Made by a program: the position numbers and the translations under genes. A model generated the notes under the pieces. That model did not search any database and was not told the origin of the DNA. It saw only the letters and a list, made by a program, of their open reading frames with translations. From Bacillus sp. FJAT-27445 (GTDB taxonomy: Bacteria; Bacillota; Bacilli; Bacillales; Cytobacillaceae), in assembly GCF_001510665.1 (NCBI RefSeq), contig NZ_LMTI01000007.1:80197-144196 (forward strand): a stretch of DNA of 64,000 nucleotides, given 5' to 3'. Positions 36,382 to 44,516 of this stretch are shown here, piece after piece (the stretch's first letter is position 1; the number at the start of each line of letters is the position of its first letter).

Positions 36382-36605
36382 GGTTTTACCCTCCTCTATA
36401 TTATTTCATGATACTTTCTTGGATATAATTTTGTCAAAAGCTATTTTTGGCAACCCGCTTGAAATCTTCCAAAAATGCTGATAAAACAATGAATTCTAAT
36501 AATATATCCCAAAAAGAAAGTTTTTTTAAAATAATGATTAAATTCCTAATCTTCCCTCTAATGTGACTCTTCTACTATTAAATCAAGACCTCCCTCCCCT
36601 TTTCC

Positions 36606-36638
36606 CAAAAAAAGCCTCCAGCCATAGAGGCGGGAGGC
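36606..36638 (-). terminator. Terminator of GntR/ABC operon
   Basis: GCCTCC/GGAGGC arms followed by TTTTTTT on the minus strand, about 100 bases after the operon's last stop codon. The rest of 36382-36736 is AT-rich and holds only the dtpT promoter region. Confidence 0.75.
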
Positions 36639-36736
36639 AGAAAGGGGGCAACCCCCAACAATCTATTCAAAAAGAAGGCATTTTCAAGATTTGCAGTTAA
36701 AATTTAAACTCCATACTAATCCTACCTGTTTACTCC

Positions 36737-37417
36737 TCATTCCCCCACTTCCTTGATCCCGATTTGGCCCTGTGTTTGAAGTTTTAAGTTTTCAGGAACT
36801 TTGAGATAAAGAGTGGATCCTCCTCCCCGGGTGGTATAGACGTTCGATTTTTCTCCAGTAAACTGCCTCACAGGGAAACTATTGGTAAAGATGCGCACAT
36901 CCACTCGTATTTCAGTGTGCGGGATTTCAAGTTGATTACCGTTGAATTTGTAAGGCAAGGCCTTTATTTTGCTGCTAAAGTCCAGGCCCCCAATGAAAAG
37001 TTGTTCTCGATACGAATAAATTTCGATCTCATTTTTCAGTCTGCTATCCCTCTCAATCAAAATCTCAGGGCCGAAATCGCCCCTAAAAACTATTTCGAGA
37101 GTGTCGAATGGAAAATCCTTAATCGTTTCCTTTTTAGCCAGATAATCATCAATTTGATCCAGCCTCCCGGAGTATAAATTCTGCATGTAATTTTCCCATG
37201 ACCGGTCAACTGTCCCACTCGGCATCCGTTCACCTTGGACTCTTTCCACTTTAAGAAACGGAGAAATGATTGTTGCAATCAGTAAAATTCCAATGTAACC
37301 GAGCAGCAGCCAGTGAGTTACCTTCGGAGTGCCGAGCCTTATTTTACCCGATCTGGCGATTAGATGGGATACGGCTACAACCATCACAAAGAGTAGCAAA
37401 ATGGGAATAATCGCCAT
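36737..37417 (-). CDS. Membrane protein of unknown function in GntR/ABC operon
   Basis: 226 residues. Two N-terminal transmembrane helices (about 2-20 and 34-56) are followed by an outward-facing domain of about 165 residues rich in beta-strand-like segments, ending in GGGSTLYLKVPENLKLQ. That end resembles putative adhesin-type beta repeats (DUF4097-like), but I cannot name the family confidently. The start ATG overlaps the permease stop (TAATG). Being last in the operon, it may be an accessory to the transporter or a sensor of its substrate. Confidence 0.6.
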   Translation of the reverse strand: MAIIPILLLFVMVVAVSHLIARSGKIRLGTPKVTHWLLLGYIGILLIATIISPFLKVERVQGERMPSGTVDRSWENYMQNLYSGRLDQIDDYLAKKETIKDFPFDTLEIVFRGDFGPEILIERDSRLKNEIEIYSYREQLFIGGLDFSSKIKALPYKFNGNQLEIPHTEIRVDVRIFTNSFPVRQFTGEKSNVYTTRGGGSTLYLKVPENLKLQTQGQIGIKEVGE

Positions 37418-38160
37418 TACCTCCTCACCTCCATCCGCTGAAGAACCGCAATGCCGGCTGTGTAAAATAAACCAGCCGTACTGAGGGCCTTAAGGGCAAA
37501 CAGCACAACGCTTTTTTCTCCCGCATAGAACTTGATTACATCATTTAAAAACCCAGCCGGTAGTATAATTTCCCCTGCTGCCATTATGCCAAAGATTAAC
37601 ACAGGAATAATAAAGACAAAAATTTTGCTTATACTGGTCACAGAACTGATGAAGTAGCCAATCGAACTGACTAGAAGGACATAAAGAAAAGTAATCCCAA
37701 TCCCAGTCATTGCTTCAGCCAATCCGCTCCGGACGGAATAAATGGGTTGGTTTTTTATGAAGAAAAAAATAACCTGAAACAGATTTCCCGCCAAAATCGC
37801 AGTAATGCTCCCGAGGAAGCCTGCAGTAGCCAGGAAAAGAAGATTTGATACGCTGCTGCTTACCCGGTTCGTAACAAACGTAAAGTCCTGCAGCCTGTTT
37901 TGCCTTGTATTAATGGTTATCGCTGAAACAAAGGCCCATATCATTGTAAAAATAAGCACAACATCGGAAGAATAATACTTTGAATTAACCTCAAGCCCAC
38001 TCCCGCTCATCCCGCTTGAGCCGACCCCGCCTAGTGAGAACAAGATTGCCAGCACTTGAATGCCGACAAGTGCGCTAAATGCATCAATATTCGCCCTAAG
38101 TTTATGAAAATATTGCTTTTTAACAATTTCAGCTAAATTCGTTTTCGTTAAAGACAACAT
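37417..38160 (-). CDS. ABC transporter permease, YtrC/D or YhcI-like
   Basis: 247 residues with six predicted transmembrane helices and no extracytoplasmic domain. AAAGGGGG lies about five bases before the ATG at 38160 (MLSLTKTNLAEIVKK); the longer open frame from 38196 only adds sequence overlapping the ATPase gene. With this start it still overlaps the ATPase gene by 32 bases. It is the membrane partner of the ATPase upstream in a GntR-controlled operon. Confidence 0.75.
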   Translation of the reverse strand: MLSLTKTNLAEIVKKQYFHKLRANIDAFSALVGIQVLAILFSLGGVGSSGMSGSGLEVNSKYYSSDVVLIFTMIWAFVSAITINTRQNRLQDFTFVTNRVSSSVSNLLFLATAGFLGSITAILAGNLFQVIFFFIKNQPIYSVRSGLAEAMTGIGITFLYVLLVSSIGYFISSVTSISKIFVFIIPVLIFGIMAAGEIILPAGFLNDVIKFYAGEKSVVLFALKALSTAGLFYTAGIAVLQRMEVRR

Positions 38161-39040
38161 CAATTCCCCCTTTCTCCCCATTCGTAAGGTAAACAAAAAG
38201 GTCGCTTGGACTTACTGGAAAGATATCCGCCCCCAACTGGCGCAGCTCACTCACCTCTATATCTGTGAGTTCGTTCCTGACTACCGCCTGGACAGTGTTA
38301 CTTCCCATTGTTTTCTTATGAATAATCTCTTTTTCGGTAAGGACATTATTGATCGCTTCCTCACTTCCCTTCACTGCAATCGCCAAGGTGCTGAACTCTG
38401 ACATTGGCAAATGGAGAAAGGTACGGCCGTTCTGGATAAGAAGAATATCCTCAAGCAAATCCTCAATTTCTTCGAGATGGTGGCTTGATAGAATAATAGT
38501 CCTTGGAAAGTCAATATACTCCTTCAAGAGCGCCCGGTAAAAATCCTTTCTGGCCGCCTGATCCATCCCTGTAGTTGGTTCATCAAACATTGTCAGCGGA
38601 CAGCGGGCTGCCAGGCCGACAATCGCATTGAAAATACTAGTCTTTCCTTTTGACAGTCGGCTATGGTAATCCCGAGGATCGAGGGAAAAATAATCAAGCA
38701 GCCGTATCGCCAGCTTTTGATTCCAATTCGGGTAAAACCGGCCCGCTTCCCGCAAAATGTCTCCCAACGGCAGTGCTGTTGGAAAAAACATTCCATCATC
38801 AACTAAGATTGAGTTCATCGAAACATCCAGATTTTCAAAAGGAGTTTCAGAGAATATTTTGACATTTCCGGAAGAAGGCCTTAAAAATCCCGCCATTATT
38901 TTCATCATGGTTGTCTTCCCAACGCCATTTCGCCCAACTAAACCGGTGATGGTATTCTCCTTAATCGAAAAACTAAGCTGATTCAGAGCCTTTTTTCCAA
39001 AAAAAGCTTTCGTTACATCGTTGAATTCTACTGCCTTCAT
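38129..39040 (-). CDS. ABC transporter ATPase, YtrB-like
   Basis: 303 residues. Walker A is GRNGVGKTT and Walker B is LTMFDEPTTGMD, with the switch His in LSSHHLEEIE. The signature region reads LSKGKTSI instead of LSGGQ, a change seen in YtrB-like ATPases. A C-terminal extension of about 95 residues follows. The start overlaps the GntR stop by four bases. In B. subtilis the comparable ytrABCDEF operon answers to lipid II-binding antibiotics; the same role here is inference from the regulator plus ATPase pairing. Confidence 0.82.
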   Translation of the reverse strand: MKAVEFNDVTKAFFGKKALNQLSFSIKENTITGLVGRNGVGKTTMMKIMAGFLRPSSGNVKIFSETPFENLDVSMNSILVDDGMFFPTALPLGDILREAGRFYPNWNQKLAIRLLDYFSLDPRDYHSRLSKGKTSIFNAIVGLAARCPLTMFDEPTTGMDQAARKDFYRALLKEYIDFPRTIILSSHHLEEIEDLLEDILLIQNGRTFLHLPMSEFSTLAIAVKGSEEAINNVLTEKEIIHKKTMGSNTVQAVVRNELTDIEVSELRQLGADIFPVSPSDLFVYLTNGEKGGIDVVFNENEFS

Positions 39041-39414
39041 TGCTTACCCTCCCCGATTTCCGCATCCTCAATCATTTTAATTAATTCTTCCTTCCCAATA
39101 TTCAAACGGCTTGCCTCCAAAACCAAATCCCAGACCAAACCCTTTAACGTTTCGTTTTTGCGTTTTTTTATAATAGCCTCTCTGGCACCTGACGCTACAA
39201 ACATTCCCAACCCCCGCTTTTTATACAAAATATTTTCATCGGCCAGCAGATTCAGCCCTTTTGCAGCCGTCGCAGGATTGATCGTATACATTTCAGCAAG
39301 CTGGTACTGCGAATAAACTTTTTCATCCTCCTGCAAATGGCCGCTAATGATTTCGGACTCAATCCATTCCGCTATCTGTATATAAATCGGCTTCATGCTA
39401 TTAACGTTTATTAT
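39037..39414 (-). CDS. YtrA-subfamily GntR repressor, probable ATA start
   Basis: About 125 residues: winged-helix DNA-binding domain (PIYIQIAEWIESEI ... YTINPATAAKGLNLL ... KKRGLGMFV) and a short C-terminal dimerisation helix, typical of the YtrA group. A strong GGAGG (39427-39423) has no ATG, GTG or TTG in frame at proper distance: a TTG and a GTG overlap it and the first ATG (39396) is 26 bases away. ATA at 39414 lies eight bases downstream and would begin a protein aligning with the usual M-I-x-I-x family start. It is first in the operon and probably represses itself through the palindrome upstream. Confidence 0.72.
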   Translation of the reverse strand: MINVNSMKPIYIQIAEWIESEIISGHLQEDEKVYSQYQLAEMYTINPATAAKGLNLLADENILYKKRGLGMFVASGAREAIIKKRKNETLKGLVWDLVLEASRLNIGKEELIKMIEDAEIGEGKQ

Positions 39415-39435
39415 GGGATTCACCTCCAAAAAGGA

Positions 39436-39501
39436 TAGTACATTAGTGTACTAATGTACTACTTAACCTTAGTATAAATATTTCCTGTTCCTTTTGTCAA
39501 C
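39436..39501 (-). promoter_or_regulatory. Promoter and 26-bp operator of GntR/ABC operon
   Basis: On the minus strand TTGACA (39501-39496), an 18-base spacer and TATACT are near consensus. Just downstream, 39436-39461 is a palindrome with 12 of 13 paired positions built from three GTAC blocks (TAGTACATTAGT/ACTAATGTACTA). It lies between the start site and the ribosome binding site, as expected for a repressor roadblock. Confidence 0.8.
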
Positions 39502-39504
39502 AGA

Positions 39505-39534
39505 AAAAAGCCTTCCATCAAAATAGGAAGGCTT
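39505..39534 (-). terminator. Terminator of DUF421 gene
   Basis: AAGCCTTCC/GGAAGGCTT arms with a nine-base loop and TTTTTT on the minus strand. Confidence 0.85.
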
Positions 39535-39550
39535 ATCGAATGAGGTTTTT

Positions 39551-40255
39551 TTATTCCAAATCGGTTGGGGAAGAAAGCTTATCTTCATACTTATCGATAA
39601 AAAGAGTGCCTCTTGTGTTGATGACAGCATAATAAATTTCTTTTACGTTCAAGTTTCTTTTTCTGCATTCTCCCTCAATCCAAGGTTGGCTGTAAATGCC
39701 ATTGGTATTTTTTGTGATGATTTTTCCATCCATAATCAATTCGATGGGCAAAGATTGATAGGAATAAGGTATGCCATATTCCTGTTTCGTTACAGATTGG
39801 AATGGCATTTTTTTAATTATCGATAAACCACCGCTGACTTCCAATAAAGCGTATTCCACTTCACCTATATTAAAGATGTCCTTTTCTCTCAATAGCTGAT
39901 TGAGGTCATCAATTGACATTTTTACTTTTTTCATATTTGTATCCAGAATTATCCCATTCTCAATTAATACGGTCGGCCTTCCGGATAGCCACTTCCTTAC
40001 CCACCTGCTTCGCCACGACAAGAGGAGGCAAAGATAGTATAAGAGCAATAATGCAATAAACGCGATAAATATATCCATAAATTTCAGGTTCGTATGAAAG
40101 CCCATGTTAGCGATAAAGGAGCCGATCGAAACAGATAAAGCAAAGCTAAAGTGGGTCTTATGTGAATTGATGTGCTTGCCAATAAATAGGGTAACCGAAA
40201 CCAAAAGAATGAAACTGGTCAAAGTTCTTCCAATCGGGACTAGTATCTCTTCCAT
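39551..40255 (-). CDS. DUF421 (YetF-type) membrane protein
   Basis: 234 residues. Three N-terminal transmembrane helices (about 8-26, 36-54, 59-80) are followed by a cytoplasmic DUF421 domain with GRPTVLIENGIILDTNM, LNQLLREKDIFNIGEVEYALLEVSGGLS and a second half ending VNTRGTLFIDKYE-like. Family members (YetF, YdfS, YrbG, YkjA) are linked to spore germination or the spore envelope in Bacillus; the exact function is not established. GGGAG precedes the ATG. It is transcribed alone. Confidence 0.8.
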   Translation of the reverse strand: MEEILVPIGRTLTSFILLVSVTLFIGKHINSHKTHFSFALSVSIGSFIANMGFHTNLKFMDIFIAFIALLLLYYLCLLLSWRSRWVRKWLSGRPTVLIENGIILDTNMKKVKMSIDDLNQLLREKDIFNIGEVEYALLEVSGGLSIIKKMPFQSVTKQEYGIPYSYQSLPIELIMDGKIITKNTNGIYSQPWIEGECRKRNLNVKEIYYAVINTRGTLFIDKYEDKLSSPTDLE

Positions 40256-40405
40256 TTTAGTCTCCCATCACATAGGTTTTTCCTTGTTGATTCAGGCTGA
40301 ATTGAAAAAAGGCCGGGCAATTCCAGTTGGGAATCACCCTGCCTTTATTCTTCCAGTAAATTCATTTTTTATCCAATAATCTCTTTTCCCATTTTAAAAG
40401 ATCAA

Positions 40406-40576
40406 AATGCGCAAGCGCCTTGGTCAGCCCCGACCAGATTAAGACGGGGCCCGCAGGACATTGAATGTCATCCCCGAATTCGCCCACGCACGAAGGAAAT
40501 GCAAGCATTTCCGAGGACGGGCCTGCCCTCCGGAGGGAACCGGCTTAAGACCTCGAGGGGCTAGGCGCTGGAGCTG
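40406..40576. repeat. Structured intergenic element, candidate RNA or dispersed repeat
   Basis: A GC-rich 170-base block in an AT-rich gap. GCGCCT-AGCCCC at 40415-40431 pairs with GGGGCT-AGGCGC at 40557-40568, closing the element. Inside are a GACATT/AATGTC palindrome, a perfect GGAAATGC-AA-GCATTTCC hairpin (40495-40512) and CCCTCCGGAGGG. The end GGGGCTAGGCGCTGGAGCTGGA matches, from memory, a repeat common between genes in Bacillus genomes. No open frame spans it. Strand of activity is unknown. Confidence 0.65.
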
Positions 40577-40674
40577 GATTACAACAACTTATTTCGAGTT
40601 ATTCACAATGTTCTATTTTTAGTTTCCTAAAATACTAAGAAAGGCACATCCTACTACGGGGCGCCTCTGTTTGG

Positions 40675-41337
40675 TCAATGCCGGTTTCCAGCCAAGGGGC
40701 TGCCCGTAGCGTGAAGATTGCTCATCACCTTTGTGCTATAGGTAAAATCTCCATAGCAATAGGGATACCGAAAGTTGTTTTTATCACCGCCGCAATTGTA
40801 AAGCTGCGGATTTTTTTTGACCTGGATATACGAATATTCCTTAGCGAAATCCTCTTGGTGTTTTCCTCCATTTTGAGAGATAAAGTCAATATAGCCAAGG
40901 CCCATATTATATGCCTGGATGACAGTAGGAAGATCAACATTTTTCTTTTCTCCATATAGGAAAGCCCGCTGGAAATGCTTTACTCCCTGTTTAATGCTTT
41001 GCTCAGGATTCTGAATGGCATTCCGGGCCAATCCCGCAGATTCAGACGACTGCATCGGGTCGCCGCCTTTCCCCTTGCTTTCCTGCTGCATCACAGCAGC
41101 GAGAAGCGGAGTAAACTCCTCTAGTTGTACCTTTTCAAGTTCCCTGTGAATCAAAGGAGTGTATTTTTTAACATTTTCCGATGGAATGTTTTTATACACA
41201 AGTCCGGGATGTTTGTTAATAGGGAATTCACCGTTCAAAATGGCAACGAGCCAAAGGACCCCTGCCAAAATCATAATGATATGAAGGGTTCGCTTCTTTT
41301 CTTTACTGCTTTTCGCCACTTTTCGTTTTTTCTTCAT
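40675..41337 (-). CDS. Membrane-anchored lysozyme-like protein, YocA-like
   Basis: 220 residues. A positively charged start and one transmembrane helix (about 18-36) anchor an extracytoplasmic lysozyme-like (lytic transglycosylase or muramidase) domain. The putative catalytic Glu is in AAVMQQESKGKGGDPMQSSE; GVKHFQRAF and IQAYNMGLGYI are typical of the CwlT N-terminal domain and of B. subtilis YocA (about 225 residues). GGAG precedes the ATG at 41337 by seven bases; an ATG at 41370 would add 11 residues upstream of that site. It is a stand-alone wall hydrolase, not part of a conjugative element here. Confidence 0.82.
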   Translation of the reverse strand: MKKKRKVAKSSKEKKRTLHIIMILAGVLWLVAILNGEFPINKHPGLVYKNIPSENVKKYTPLIHRELEKVQLEEFTPLLAAVMQQESKGKGGDPMQSSESAGLARNAIQNPEQSIKQGVKHFQRAFLYGEKKNVDLPTVIQAYNMGLGYIDFISQNGGKHQEDFAKEYSYIQVKKNPQLYNCGGDKNNFRYPYCYGDFTYSTKVMSNLHATGSPLAGNRH

Positions 41338-41661
41338 ACCTTTTCTCCAAATCTTGTATTCTCTTATCATCTATTATTATCAAAAAATAGCGGAGAAGAC
41401 TACCATTTGGTGAAACTAATTCGACAAAGCTCTCCAGGCTTCGATTTTATTTGAGAGTTTTTATCCTTAATAGGTTTCTTCTATCAATAAATTGGAAAAT
41501 ATATATTAAAATGGATACCTAGCAAGTTAAATACAGAGCAACAATAAATTAGGCAGTCTTTTAATATTTGAAAATTGAATCCAAGTTTTCAACCTCATGC
41601 TTCCCTATTCACATTTTTTCGAAAAGTAAACATTGTCACCCGTTTTTTCGCAAACTGGCCA

Positions 41662-41706
41662 TTGGAATTTCTAAACAAACAACTTATATGGTAATATAAA
41701 GTTGTT
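41662..41706 (+). promoter_or_regulatory. Promoter and inverted repeat upstream of opuFA
   Basis: A possible -35 TTGGAA (41662-41667), a 17-base spacer and -10 TATATG (41685-41690). An inverted repeat with arms AACAACTTATAT and ATATAAAGTTGTT (41678-41706, one base unequal) covers the -10 and start site, so it may be the operator for the BusR-like regulator. The rest of 41371-41741 holds only AT-rich sequence. Confidence 0.5.
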
Positions 41707-41741
41707 ACTTTCGAAAACCGGCATACCAAGGGGGAATTTGT

Positions 41742-42866
41742 TTGATTAAGTTTGAAAACATTGTAAAAAAATATCAGCGCCAAGCAGTTATCCACGACTT
41801 CAGTTTAGAGATTACGGAAGGCCAACTGGTTGTATTTATTGGCCCGAGCGGCTGTGGTAAAACAACCCTGCTAAAAATGGTCAACCGCCTGATAGAGCCT
41901 ACGTCAGGGAAAATATATATAAAGGGCAGGGATATTTCCACAATAGACCCGATTGAATTGCGGAGGAATATTGGCTACGTCATTCAAAGTACCGGCCTTT
42001 TTCCACATATGACAATCAGGGAAAACCTTGAGCTTATCCCAAAGCTTAAGGGTGAAGATCCAATTGCCATAGAGGAAAAAACCGAGAGGCTTCTCAATCT
42101 TGTCGGACTGAACCCAGATGAATACCTTGACCGTTATCCAAATGAACTAAGCGGCGGTCAGCAACAGCGTGTTGGCGTAGCCCGAGCTTTTTCCACTGAC
42201 TCCGATATTATCCTGATGGATGAACCATTTAGCGCCTTAGACCCCGTAACAAGAAGTTCCCTCCAGGAAGAACTTTTCAATATGCAGAAGGAATTAAATA
42301 AGACAATTATTTTTGTCACCCATGACATGGATGAGGCATATAAAATCGCGGACCATATTTGCTTATTGAAAGACGGCGTTATTTTGCAATACGACACTCC
42401 GGAGAACATCCTAAAGAATCCTGCTTCGGAGTTCGTCGAAAACTTCCTTGGAAAGAGACGCGTTTGGAACAACCCTGAAGTGCTGAAGGCAGAGGATATT
42501 ATGATTCCAAACCCAGTAAAGGTTTCGCCAAAGCGGAATGTGCTGCAGGCAATTGAAATTATGAAGGAAAACAAAGTGGACAGCCTGATGGTTACAGACA
42601 GGGATGCGACGCTTATTGGGCTAATTACCCTGAAAGGCATCAAAGTAACGAACCGGGCAATGCTCATCGGCGATGTGATGGAGATGAATGTCCATTCAGT
42701 ATCGGAAGACATGGATTTGATAACTGTTTTTAAAATGATGAATGAACACAAGATTGGCTATTTGCCTGTAGTGAATGAATCCGGGAAATTAAGGGGACTG
42801 ATTACTCGAAGTAGTATCCTTTCTGCATTGAGCAGCCAACTGATGGACCTGGAGGTGGCATTTTAA
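41742..42866 (+). CDS. opuFA: Compatible-solute ABC transporter ATPase OpuFA
   Basis: 374 residues. The ATPase domain (about 1-240) has Walker A GPSGCGKTT, signature LSGGQQQR, Walker B IILMDEPFSALDP and switch His FVTHDMDEA. Two CBS domains (about 250-370) follow, as in OpuCA, and can respond to ionic strength or nucleotides. The TTG start at 41742 is supported by AAGGGGG seven bases upstream. It overlaps the permease-binding-protein gene by one base. The two-gene architecture with a fused partner identifies the OpuF/BilE type used to import glycine betaine and related osmoprotectants. Confidence 0.9.
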   Translation: MIKFENIVKKYQRQAVIHDFSLEITEGQLVVFIGPSGCGKTTLLKMVNRLIEPTSGKIYIKGRDISTIDPIELRRNIGYVIQSTGLFPHMTIRENLELIPKLKGEDPIAIEEKTERLLNLVGLNPDEYLDRYPNELSGGQQQRVGVARAFSTDSDIILMDEPFSALDPVTRSSLQEELFNMQKELNKTIIFVTHDMDEAYKIADHICLLKDGVILQYDTPENILKNPASEFVENFLGKRRVWNNPEVLKAEDIMIPNPVKVSPKRNVLQAIEIMKENKVDSLMVTDRDATLIGLITLKGIKVTNRAMLIGDVMEMNVHSVSEDMDLITVFKMMNEHKIGYLPVVNESGKLRGLITRSSILSALSSQLMDLEVAF

Positions 42867-44449
42867 TGAAATCATTTTTTGATTATGTAGCTAATAATAC
42901 CGGCGAAATCTTGAATTTACTTGGCCAGCATATTTATTTGAGCGTTGTTTCCGTATTGATTGCAATTGCCGTCGGAGTGCCGCTCGGGATTACGATTTCA
43001 CGAAACAAAAGCTTTTCAAAACCGGTAATCGGAACAGCGAATGTCGTCCAGGCGGTGCCGAGCCTTGCTTTGCTCGGGTTCCTCATCCCCTTTATTGGAA
43101 TTGGCAGTACACCGGCTATCGTCATGGTTGTCCTTTACTCCCTGCTCCCGATTGTCAAAAATACTTATACCGGGCTGACGAATATCGACAGGGATATCCT
43201 TGAAGCTGCACGGGGGATTGGGCTTACAAACAGCCAGATCATGCGGAAGATCCAGTTGCCGCTAGCTTTTCCAGTCATTATGGCAGGGGTCCGGATTTCA
43301 GCTGTTACAGCGGTCGGGCTAATGACCATTGCCGCTTTCGTAGGTGCCGGAGGCCTTGGCTACCTGGTATTTTCGGGGGTATCAACGGTCGACAATAATA
43401 TGATCCTGGCTGGTGCGATTCCCGCGTGTATCCTGGCATTGCTGATTGATTTCGTGGTTGGAAGGCTTGAGTCCAAACTTTCCTATACAACGAAAACAGC
43501 CGCCAAGAATAAAAATAAGAAGCAGGCACTGGCAAGAAGGATCGCAATCCCAGCGCTGATTGGGATTGTTGTCATCGGAATCGGGATAACCTATGCGTTC
43601 AATATGGCTGGCGCGAAAGAAAAGATATCCATAGGTTCTAAAAACTTCACGGAATCCGTGATTCTGGCCAATATGACAGCCGACCTGATAGAGGACAAAA
43701 CCGACCTCGAGGTTGAACGAAAGCTGAAGCTTGGAGGAACACAGGTCGTTTTCAATGCACTCAGGAAAGGAGACATTGATACGTACATCGAATATACCGG
43801 GACAGGGCTTGTCAGCATTTTGAAAAAAGAAGTCTCGAATGATCCCGATGAAGCCTATTCGATTGTCAAGGATGAGTTTGCGAAAAGATACAACATTGAA
43901 GTACTGAAACCACTTGGCTTCAACAATACGTATACGCTCGCGGTAAAGCAGGAAACTGCTGATAAGTATGGACTGGAAACCTTTTCGGACCTAGCCAATG
44001 TCAGCAATGAATTGACAGTCGGTGCAACCATCGAGTTTACGAACAGGGAGGACGGGCTTAAAGGCCTTGCCAAAGCATACGATATGGATTTCGGCGACGT
44101 GCGGGCAGTGGACGGAGGGCTTCGTTACACAGCGCTGAAGAGCAAGGAAAGTGATGTAATCGACGCGTTTTCTACAGACGGCTTGCTTGAGGAGTTTAAG
44201 CTGAAGGTACTGAAGGACGACAAAAATTTCTTCCCTCCTTATTATGCAGTGCCAATTGTTAGGGAAGACACACTGAAAGAGCATCCAGAGCTTAAAGAAG
44301 TGCTCGACTTGTTGGCCGGAAAACTGACTGACGAAAAGATGCGGGAACTGAACTATCGTGTCGACAGCCTGAAACAATCCCCTCAAAAGGTTGCGAATGA
44401 CTTCTTGATTGAAGAAGGACTAATTGACAAAAAACAGAATAACAAATAA
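42866..44449 (+). CDS. opuFB: Compatible-solute transporter OpuFB, permease fused to binding protein
   Basis: 527 residues. An N-terminal permease (about 1-215, six helices, with the BPD coupling segment EAARGIGLTNSQIMRKIQLP) is joined through a charged linker and one more helix (about 225-245) to an OpuAC-like substrate-binding domain (about 253-520). That domain has IGSKNFTESVILANM, YIEYTGTGL and VDGGLRYTALKSKESDVIDAFSTDG. Tethering of the binding domain matches OpuFB of Bacillus infantis and BilEB of Listeria. A functional complex needs two copies, hence two tethered receptors. It is translationally coupled to opuFA. Confidence 0.92.
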   Translation: MKSFFDYVANNTGEILNLLGQHIYLSVVSVLIAIAVGVPLGITISRNKSFSKPVIGTANVVQAVPSLALLGFLIPFIGIGSTPAIVMVVLYSLLPIVKNTYTGLTNIDRDILEAARGIGLTNSQIMRKIQLPLAFPVIMAGVRISAVTAVGLMTIAAFVGAGGLGYLVFSGVSTVDNNMILAGAIPACILALLIDFVVGRLESKLSYTTKTAAKNKNKKQALARRIAIPALIGIVVIGIGITYAFNMAGAKEKISIGSKNFTESVILANMTADLIEDKTDLEVERKLKLGGTQVVFNALRKGDIDTYIEYTGTGLVSILKKEVSNDPDEAYSIVKDEFAKRYNIEVLKPLGFNNTYTLAVKQETADKYGLETFSDLANVSNELTVGATIEFTNREDGLKGLAKAYDMDFGDVRAVDGGLRYTALKSKESDVIDAFSTDGLLEEFKLKVLKDDKNFFPPYYAVPIVREDTLKEHPELKEVLDLLAGKLTDEKMRELNYRVDSLKQSPQKVANDFLIEEGLIDKKQNNK

Positions 44450-44452
44450 AGC

Positions 44453-44516
44453 AAAGGACGGTTCCCTTGCATCCTTCGAATATCGGAGGATGCAGAGGAA
44501 CCGTCTCTTTATTTTT
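44453..44516. terminator. Bidirectional terminator between opuFB and busR-like gene
   Basis: A long hairpin: GACGGTTCC and TGCATCCT pair with AGGATGCA and GGAACCGTC, with a small internal loop, and T-rich sequence follows on the plus strand. Confidence 0.85.

Noticed and set aside
36400-36440. CodY site upstream of dtpT
   Set aside because: Only a partial match to AATTTTCWGAAAATT is visible; too weak to claim.
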